From NCBI GenBank assembly GCA_032629725.1, contig JAFEVB010000021.1, positions 1-64,000 on the forward strand: 64,000 nucleotides of DNA, read 5' to 3'. The notes beneath the pieces are model-generated. The model did not search any database and was not told where the DNA came from. It saw only the letters and a program-made list of their open reading frames with translations. How positions within the stretch are numbered: the first letter of the stretch is position 1; each line of letters starts with the position of its first letter. This DNA comes from Gremmenia infestans. Its lineage: Eukaryota; Ascomycota; Leotiomycetes; Helotiales; Hamatocanthoscyphaceae. This document shows positions 56,971 to 64,000 of the stretch, in pieces. The translations under genes and the position numbers were made by a program.

Positions 56971-57618
56971 TCAGATATTGGCAGTCGGCGGGGTAGGGAT
57001 CGCCTTGCCATTGTGGACAGCAGTTCGAGTCTCACTGGCAAAAACAGGGACGCCATGGGGTCCAGCGATCTGCGATGGCTGGGGGAGATACCGCGCCTCC
57101 AGCGCCGATGGTTCAGGTGTAGGTGTAGACTGCTCTGGCTCTGGCTCGAAAGCCAAGGTTGAGCCGACGATGACGGGACCGGGGTGCATGCCGATGTGGG
57201 GAGGGGGGCGTGCAGATGCAGATGCAGATGTCTGGGACGAGACAGGCTCCGCCGTGAAGGTGAAGGTAGGCCATTGGTGCATGCCGCTGAGCTGGGTCGG
57301 GATGGAAAAAGACGGCGCGGGGGAGGCTATGGGTGGGGTTGGGATGACACGCTCAGCGAGCGCTGGGGCGGCTGTGACATCGACGGGCGAGGGGCCTTTG
57401 ACGGGGGTGGGTGTCTGTTTATGTGGGTGTACGTGCTGACGCCCGATGAGGATATTGCCGGCGAGCACGGAGTCGATGTTGAGAGCCGCGGCGATGAAGG
57501 ACGGCATTGGAATTGAACCGGGCATGGGGGGTTGGCGGTCTGCGGCTGGGGCGACGGGCGCTGCTTGGACTGCGTGGCAGGAGAGCAGGACCACGGTGGA
57601 GATGAGGGTACACTTCAT
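56971..57618 (-). CDS. Secreted proline-rich protein, function unknown
   Basis: One exon of 215 residues. The N-terminus MKCTLISTVVLLSCHAVQAA is a clear signal peptide with a likely cleavage after AQA or AA. The mature chain is rich in Pro, Ala, Ser and Thr (PPMPGSIPMPSF, TPTPVKGPSPVDV) with no cysteine, as in cell-wall-associated or disordered fungal proteins. I do not recognise the family. A clear signal peptide and an uninterrupted frame support it as a gene, but low-complexity composition can also produce chance frames. Confidence 0.6.
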   Translation of the reverse strand: MKCTLISTVVLLSCHAVQAAPVAPAADRQPPMPGSIPMPSFIAAALNIDSVLAGNILIGRQHVHPHKQTPTPVKGPSPVDVTAAPALAERVIPTPPIASPAPSFSIPTQLSGMHQWPTFTFTAEPVSSQTSASASARPPPHIGMHPGPVIVGSTLAFEPEPEQSTPTPEPSALEARYLPQPSQIAGPHGVPVFASETRTAVHNGKAIPTPPTANI

Positions 57619-57942
57619 CTTGATGATGTGTTGTGTTGGTGGTAGATGTGGAAGAAAGATGTGTGGAAAGATGTGGGAGAAGTAACGATTTGATCTTGTG
57701 AGTGCGGAGGAGAAATGTAAAAGTTTGAAGAAATGAGAGGGGAAGAAGGATTTTATATCAGGGGACTTATTGCAACTCTGATTGTGCGGTACTATTGAAA
57801 GGCACCAAAAAAAAATAGCAGCAAGTGACAGGTTAACAGCTCAGTAGCACCACTAGGTCCCAAGTTTCGACACTAGCTTGCCCAAAGGGTTGGGATTAAT
57901 AAGTTACATTGGTACTTGTTACATCGGGCCCATTGCAAAGCT
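57619..57942. other. Intergenic, secreted-protein promoter side
   Basis: 324 bases between two genes on the minus strand. No supported feature is seen beyond an A-run near 57806. Confidence 0.4.
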
Positions 57943-59487
57943 CTATAGCAAGCCTTGCTTCTGCAAATCATAGTACACCTTTTCGGGCATGACGTTGCCT
58001 TCAGCATCCTCCATCTGAACCACGCTCGTTTCGTCAGTCCGGCCCTTCTTTTTGTCCCGCTGAATCTTGTCCCACAGCTTCTCTGCATCGGCAATATCAG
58101 TGATCTCTCTGAATAAAGTCGTGTTCGTGATGCCCAAGCATTTCAGCCCGTAAATGTGACGCGCCTCGTTGAAATGCTTATCGAAAGCTCTTCTTCCCAT
58201 GTAGACGTAATTGCCACAGATCTCGCACCTGAACTCGACACCAAGACCATGGAGCTTGTACAACCAGAATGGAATAGGCTTCCCGTCCCAAGCTAATGGT
58301 AGCTTCAATGGATTGTAGATTTTCTCGTCGCCGTCTGATTCACTACCAGAGTCGCCATCTTCGGGAACTGCAGCAGAGCTTTCTGCAAAGAGGGCATCCA
58401 GTTCCATCTGTCGCTCACGCTCCGTCATACCCTGCTTTCGCTCGACATTGACTTTGGTATCGGCTCTCTCCTGCGACATTGCCGCAGCGAGGCGCTTGAC
58501 CCTGTACTCTCGTTCCGCGATAGCCCGTTCCTTCAGTCGTAATGTGGACGTTCCTCTAGTTGATGATTCGTTGGTAGCGGCCCCTGCCTCGGATTGCCGT
58601 GCTGCTCTCGATTCTGCTGCCCGAATGTGCTTCTTTCCAGTCAGATGGGCTTTGTAGACATTTTCGTTCTTGAAATCCTTCTCACAATCTGCGCAATATA
58701 AATCTCCACCATTCGAGCCTTCGGAAGGCACCGGTGCTTCTAATTGCCACCCCTCGACCTCATTGTTATCCCAGGCTTTGCGAAAATCTTCATCGAAACT
58801 CTCGAAAACTTTACCAAGATCCTCGAGAGGTCTCGTTCTTCGCATAAAACTCTCGAGGTAATCCGCGAGCCGACCAACAAAACCAAAATACTGATCAGTC
58901 ATTTTATCCGGTCGCTTGACGTTGCAGCTCGGGGGTCTGAAGGAGTCGAATGTGGAAAGGTATTGGAGGTAAGTGACGCGCTTAATTCCAGGAAGATTTA
59001 GGTAGAGCTCGTGAACGGTCGTAAGATCGAGGAATTTGCCAAATGCTTCTTCTCCAGTAAACATGTTATCGACTTCTGAAATTGTAGGTTCGCCTTCAAC
59101 ATGAGCCTTCTTTTTGTACGCTCTCTCTAGATTCTCGACCGGTTCGTTGGGGTACTTTTGGTGGAATGATTTGATGTCGGATAGCTGCTTGTAGAACTCT
59201 TTCAGAGGCTCCCCGGTGGATATGGACTGGATCTCCTTACTCCGTGTACCCTCTGCATCATTGTAAATGTCGAGTAATCGCTCCGATTGGTTTTGAATGC
59301 GGTCGAGGAATCCAGCGATCTGGTGGTCTCTGTTTAATCTTTCCCGAGCCTGGTATTAGGTTAGTTAGAGATCCTTTGGGTGGGATTGACCACGTACCTG
59401 ACGAGGTTCCTCAGCAACGCGGTCGCTGATGGCCTGCTCTAGCCTCTCGAGGTCCTCGTGGAGGAATCTCTGCTCTTCTAAGATCAT
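57943..59487 (-). CDS. Splicing factor 3A subunit 3 (SF3a60/Prp9)
   Basis: Subunit of SF3a in the U2 snRNP, needed for branch-site recognition and prespliceosome assembly. Exons 59487-59398 and 59349-57943 give 498 residues, the normal length. The N-terminus MILEEQRFLHEDLERLE is the conserved helical start of the family. A C2H2 matrin-type finger is seen at YCADCEKDFKNENVYKAH near residue 270, and a second at the C-terminal part in FRCEICGNYVYMGRRAFDKH, followed by HIYGLKCLGI, the hallmark SF3a60 block. An acidic linker (EDGDSGSESDGDE) separates them. It is head to head with the eIF4A-III-type helicase gene. Confidence 0.95.
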
Positions 59488-59832
59488 GGCGGGAGGTTTC
59501 CAGGATCAGTGATGGGTAGGGTTTATTATATCTATCTTGTCCTAGACAGTATGTAGCCGTCTAGGGAAGGGTGCTGTCGTATAGCTGTGGGTGGATGGTG
59601 TAGTTCAAGTGTTCTGGTGGTTGATGTTGTGAAGTTTTGAGGCTCTACAACTTTTGCGCCCGCCAATCATTTTTGCCATGCCATGCTCTTCCCCAGACCA
59701 CGCTAACGCAGCGCTAAAGATTACTTCAGATCTGCTCTGCCTCTCTGCCTCGCGCTCGCGACTGCAACGCAAGAAGATCAAAATCTGCAAAACCATATCA
59801 AATTTCTACCATCAACAAATCGTACCGCAATT
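59488..59832. promoter_or_regulatory. Bidirectional promoter, SF3a60 / Fal1
   Basis: 345 bases between the two divergent start codons, shared by two RNA-processing genes. No specific site is recognised. Confidence 0.55.
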
Positions 59833-61278
59833 ATGGCAGACGGAATTGATCGCAAAGCTGAAGAGCGCATGGAGTTCACCACCTCCAAGGACGTGACCGT
59901 GGCACCCACGTTCCAGGACAGTAAGAACAGCCTCTCCATGCCCTCCCCTTGGGCTCAATCTCTAGAGTTCTCATGATCTCCGGCTCTCTGTGCTATGGAC
60001 TCTTTTCCTTTCTAGTTATAATCCAAACTGCAATGATAATAGATGCTGACTTCTCTACCCTCTAGTGCACTTAAAGGGTAAGGCTTCATGCGCTGATTCC
60101 AACTTCAACAACAAGCTAACAAACCCCAGAAAACCTTCTCCGTGGCATCTATGCATACGGCTATGAATCACCCTCTGCTGTCCAGTCGCGCGCCATCGTG
60201 CAAATCTGTAAAGGTCGCGACACCATCGCCCAGGCGCAATCGGGTACTGGTAAGACTGCGACCTTTTCGATCAGTATGCTGCAGGTTATCGACACAGCTG
60301 TCCGCGAAACTCAAGCCCTTGTACTGTCCCCTACCCGAGAACTGGCGACTCAGATTCAGTCGGTAGTGATGGCTTTAGGAGATTATATGAATGTCCAATG
60401 CCATGCCTGCATTGGAGGAACCAACGTTGGAGAAGACATCCGCAAACTCGAATACGGCCAACACATTGTCTCGGGAACTCCAGGTCGTGTAGCTGATATG
60501 ATTCGCCGCCGAAACCTTCGAACGCGCAATATTAAGATGCTAGTACTCGATGAGGCTGACGAGCTGCTGAACCGCGGTTTCAGAGAGCAAATCTACGATG
60601 TCTACCGATATCTTCCTCCTGCCACCCAAGTAGTCGTTGTTTCCGCTACCCTTCCATATGATGTTCTCGATATGACTACCAAGTTCATGACCGACCCTGT
60701 CCGCATTCTGGTCAAGCGTGATGAATTGACGCTAGAAGGTCTCAAGCAATATTTCATTGCGGTTGAAAAGGAGGAATGGAAATTCGACACTCTCTGCGAT
60801 CTTTACGATACTCTTACCATCACACAAGCAGTCATTTTCTGCAACACACGTAGGAAGGTTGATTGGTTGACCGATAAGATGCGAGAGGCCAACTTCACCG
60901 TGTCTTCAATGCACGGAGAGATGCCACAGAAGGAGAGAGACAGTATCATGCAAGACTTCCGTCAAGGAAATTCGAGGGTGTTGATATCCACTGATGTCTG
61001 GGCTCGTGGCATCGATGTTCAACAGGTGTCTTTGGTTATCAACTACGACTTGCCAAGTAATCGTGAGAACTATATTCATCGCATTGGTCGAAGTGGTCGC
61101 TTCGGACGGAAGGGTGTTGCGATCAATTTCGTGACTAGTGAGGACGTCAGAATTTTGCGCGATATTGAGTGTATGTACAAGCCTCCGGTACTCAAGTCAA
61201 AGCTAATGAGACATAGTGTACTACTCAACTCAGATTGATGAGATGCCAATGAATGTTGCGGATCTTCTTACTTCTTAG
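59833..61278 (+). CDS. fal1: DEAD-box RNA helicase, eIF4A-III / Fal1
   Basis: ATP-dependent RNA helicase of the eIF4A-III type: an exon-junction-complex core in most eukaryotes, and in yeast Fal1 needed for 18S rRNA maturation. Exons 59833-59920, 60066-60077, 60130-61170 and 61217-61278 give 400 residues, exactly the family length. The second exon is only 12 nt and supplies part of FQDMHLKENLLRGIYAYG, so it is required. All DEAD-box motifs are present: AQSGTGKT, PTRELA, TPGR, DEAD, SAT, ARGIDV and HRIGRSGRFGR. The final exon gives YYSTQIDEMPMNVADLL, which is diagnostic of eIF4A-III rather than eIF4A. The 46-base last intron was placed from that match. Confidence 0.95.
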
Positions 61279-62131
61279 GCCGTTGCTGCTTTCGTCGGGT
61301 GATTTCTTGGAGCAAACAAGATACAGGAAGAACGTGCAGGTGCGAGGGCACTCCAAGCACACAATTATGTGGGAGGAAAGGGCAACGTCCACAAAAGTGA
61401 GTACTTTACTCCACGTCCTGCTTTTCTTTCCATTGCTAATGATCACGATTTCTTGTTAGATCTGAATATGAAATTGATTCCCACGTATGTGTTTTGCTAT
61501 GTAGTACAAGCTGGATAGGTAGGAAGTCGTCTTTGCGTTCATCACATGCTACAACCTAATCACGCTTTTATTTCCCCTCTTTACCTATCACCATCTACAC
61601 CTCTGCATATGAGAGTTCCGGTGCCTCAGAAATGATGGTATTAGTTGGTCCGTTATGAAATATGGCTCATGTATACACGGCATCAATGCTGAAAGTGCGG
61701 TGATTCTATTATAGGCAAATCTAGCAAATGCCTAGGCTTGCCTTATGATTGTGCCAATCTCACATTCCGGTCTCGTTGCTCAAAGAGCCATGTCTAAGCT
61801 TCTTTGCACAGCTTCTCGGTATATAACATCCACCTCACAAGCCATTACTCCCCCAACGGCTTTTTCAGTTAACCAAAGCAACTACCGAGGGCCAGTTCCA
61901 TTACTTCTAGAGATCAGAGTCAATTTAGTTGAACCCCTTGTTGCCGCCAGGCAGACTGCTTTAGGAATAGCGTCATGCAAGCCAGCTGCGGTCAGCGGCC
62001 AGCAACTTTGGGTATTTACATAGGTAGGTAAATACAACAGCTTTACTCTTTACCTACTTGTGTACTTAACCGTTCCTCTCCATTTCCTCGGAAACATCTG
62101 CAAAGAATAGCAGTGGTGATATGAGAGCAAC
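61279..62131. other. Intergenic, no gene recognised
   Basis: About 850 bases between the helicase and the HET gene; the right end should be the HET promoter. No motif is visible. Confidence 0.5.
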
Positions 62132-64000
62132 ATGTCTGCCGAGTTCAGCTACAAAAGCTTGACAGCTTCAGACTCGATCAGGCTGCTGCTTCTTCAGCCT
62201 CGAGCAGCTTCCAAAGACGACGAGATACATTGTAATCTTCAACACACCACGCTATCTGAGTGTCAAAATGATCTCACATTTCATTACATTGCACTGTCCT
62301 ATGTCTGGGGTAATGAGGAAGAACAAGGCACGATATTTGTAGAGGGAGTGGAACGACACGTGACCATCAATCTCTTCCGTGCTCTACGTTCTATTCGACA
62401 CGAGTCAAAAGAGCTTCCTTTTTGGGTAGATGCTGTTTGTATCAATCAGCAGAATCCGAAAGAGCGAAATCAGCAGGTTCGGTTTATGGGGTCTATCTAC
62501 GCTGCTGCGAGGAACACTATCATCTATCTCGGAGAATCCGATGAAAATTCGGATCGGGCTATGGAGGCGTTAAGAGATGACTCTTCTCTTTATACTTTCG
62601 ACTTTGATGAAACCATTAAAGGCTGCATCATTTCCTCAATCCTCTCTCGGACTTGGTTCACCCGTGTCTGGGTACTCCAGGAGTTGGCACTGTCACAAAA
62701 CCCAATAATTCAAATCGGCCAATCTCGCGTGAACTGGGGAAGACTCCCAAACTTTTTGTCTCATATAGACGAATATTCGAATCAGCTGGCGAATATTGCC
62801 AGTACACCACAGCCACAACTACCCGAAACTGAGCAACTCATGATGGACATGCAAGAGGCACGGGAGAAGATTCAGATTGGCAAAATCAACAGAAAACTAG
62901 TTCAGAAGCACCAGACGCTTCTTGATCTAGTGCGTTCACGAAGTGGGCTAGGTGCCAAAGATCCTCGAGATATGATATTCGCCCACATCGGAATGGTCAA
63001 TCATATCAGTGGAGATCAAGTTGACTTTAGAGCGCTAAGTCGAGCTTCTACGCGCCTGAGCTTGGAGGAGGGTTTGAAACACAAGGATTCGACTTCAAGT
63101 CATTCGCAATCGAATGTAGTGTCAACACAGCAGAGTTCAGCTTCCGCAGGTGCTGTCTCGGAGGCTGACTCGAACTGGACAGGTCAAGATATCGATATCG
63201 ACTACGAAAAGACGGTGGCAGAGGTCTACAATGACTTCGCCCAAAAGGCCATTACAAACACGGGGGATCTGTCCATCACTCATCACATCCAAACGGCCCA
63301 TCCACAAGCTCGGCTGCCCGGCTTGGCATCATGGGCACCAGACTGGACATTGCGAGAACAGCAGCAAATCATTCCTATCGGTGGGTTGATACAAGCACCC
63401 CAGTTCATACCAGATGAACACGTGGTTCCTACCTTTGTCCAAGGAAATCCGATCCTTGGTTTACTTGGGTATCCCTTGTCTCGTATCCAAAGTACTAGTC
63501 AGATAATAGACCTACACAATTGGGACTTTTCGCCAGACGGGAATCTTGATCCGTGGCCTTCAAATATACGCCCAAAGTTTGGGCCAGTTACAGCGAAACA
63601 GATTCTGTTGTACCGGGCTATTTACGAGCGAGTGCGGCAAAGGCTAGGGCATGGAGTCCTGCTTCCTTTAGCTGAACGGAAACTCCGTAACTACTACCGC
63701 GAGGAGGGTGATTATGAGAAACTGAACAACATCTTATGGGCTTTGGGACTGTCAGATACAGAGCTTATAAAGAGACGTTCAATCGCGGACTATTTAGTGA
63801 GATCCACTACAAAATCTGGCGAGAGGAGTATCATTGAAGGTCGTCGTATAGCTTTGTTGGAGAATAGCTTGAATGCTTTAGTACCAGCATGCGCTGAAAA
63901 GGGAGATCATTTGTTTCTAACCAACTCACATCCAGCCATTATTATTCTTCGAGGATACAAAGGCCCCAACGGCGTGACTGTGGAGTCTAGCTTGAGGTCT
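62132..64000 (+). CDS. HET-domain protein (heterokaryon incompatibility), partial
   Basis: Signalling protein whose HET domain can trigger incompatibility-type cell death when non-self partners fuse. The frame runs from ATG at 62132 through 623 codons without a stop and leaves the window, so the C-terminus is missing. The domain lies at residues about 50-200 with its three conserved blocks: FHYIALSYVWG, PFWVDAVCINQQNPKERNQQ and TWFTRVWVLQELALS. A long region follows with no recognised partner domain inside the window. No intron is evident. Such genes are numerous and fast-evolving in ascomycetes; the allele-specific role here is unknown. Confidence 0.92.
   Translation, partial: MSAEFSYKSLTASDSIRLLLLQPRAASKDDEIHCNLQHTTLSECQNDLTFHYIALSYVWGNEEEQGTIFVEGVERHVTINLFRALRSIRHESKELPFWVDAVCINQQNPKERNQQVRFMGSIYAAARNTIIYLGESDENSDRAMEALRDDSSLYTFDFDETIKGCIISSILSRTWFTRVWVLQELALSQNPIIQIGQSRVNWGRLPNFLSHIDEYSNQLANIASTPQPQLPETEQLMMDMQEAREKIQIGKINRKLVQKHQTLLDLVRSRSGLGAKDPRDMIFAHIGMVNHISGDQVDFRALSRASTRLSLEEGLKHKDSTSSHSQSNVVSTQQSSASAGAVSEADSNWTGQDIDIDYEKTVAEVYNDFAQKAITNTGDLSITHHIQTAHPQARLPGLASWAPDWTLREQQQIIPIGGLIQAPQFIPDEHVVPTFVQGNPILGLLGYPLSRIQSTSQIIDLHNWDFSPDGNLDPWPSNIRPKFGPVTAKQILLYRAIYERVRQRLGHGVLLPLAERKLRNYYREEGDYEKLNNILWALGLSDTELIKRRSIADYLVRSTTKSGERSIIEGRRIALLENSLNALVPACAEKGDHLFLTNSHPAIIILRGYKGPNGVTVESSLRS

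Noticed and set aside
1..64000. CRISPR arrays, bacterial operons or phage elements
   Set aside because: The window is eukaryotic: telomere, spliceosomal introns and fungal-specific domains; no spaced direct-repeat array is present.

Overview
The window is the end of a chromosome of a filamentous ascomycete (Pezizomycotina). It opens with a CCCTAA/TTAGGG telomere and continues into AT-rich, gene-free subtelomeric DNA. The genes are typical of this group: short GT-AG introns of about 45 to 60 bases, Zn2Cys6 and C2H2 regulators, a CipC-like protein, a HET-domain protein, MFS pumps and a tyrosinase. The class is a guess; Leotiomycetes would fit, but nothing in the sequence proves it. Gene models below were built by splicing the reading frames by hand. 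Each coherent model closes in frame, and most were checked against conserved family motifs.

Layout. 1-1868: telomere and decayed subtelomeric repeats, including an internal telomere-like block. 1869-9051: 2-hydroxyacid dehydrogenase, glutathione S-transferase, an intron-containing tRNA (probably His) and a broken MFS transporter. 9052-16071: two-finger C2H2/fungal-specific transcription factor, M18 aminopeptidase, CipC-like protein. 17642-23569: small esterase, then the divergent pair TRM61 (tRNA m1A58 methyltransferase) and cysteinyl-tRNA synthetase. 25097-33174: tyrosinase, a small secreted protein, an interrupted choline/amino-acid permease and an ammonium transporter. 34097-41673: Zn2Cys6 regulator, ACC-deaminase-like enzyme, TRI12-type MFS transporter. 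46522-47394: an ATF/CREB-type bZIP lying alone between gene-free stretches of about 4.8 and 6.9 kb. 54325-61278: SET/MYND protein, a secreted proline-rich protein, and the divergent pair SF3a60 (spliceosome) and eIF4A-III/Fal1 (exon junction complex and rRNA processing). 62132-64000: a HET-domain gene cut by the window edge.

The most unusual signal is inside the permease locus. About 500 bases (29637-30136) contain no cytosine at all on the + strand, while G, T and A are plentiful. The block lies between an intact N-terminal exon and an intact C-terminal half of the permease, where the middle of the protein should be. This is not the two-sided AT enrichment expected of ordinary RIP. Other notable points are two independent lesions in one MFS gene, 12-nt and 19-nt micro-exons, a GC-AG intron, two recurrent intergenic motifs (TACGGAGTA and the palindrome TACCTAGGTA), and a C-rich to G-rich strand-skew switch within several genes.

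Functionally this is a mix. Housekeeping RNA genes occur as two divergent pairs. Accessory and nutrient genes (ammonium transporter with GATA sites, permeases, tyrosinase, ACC deaminase, efflux pumps) sit between them with their own regulators. No polyketide or peptide synthase is present, so nothing supports calling this a secondary-metabolite cluster.
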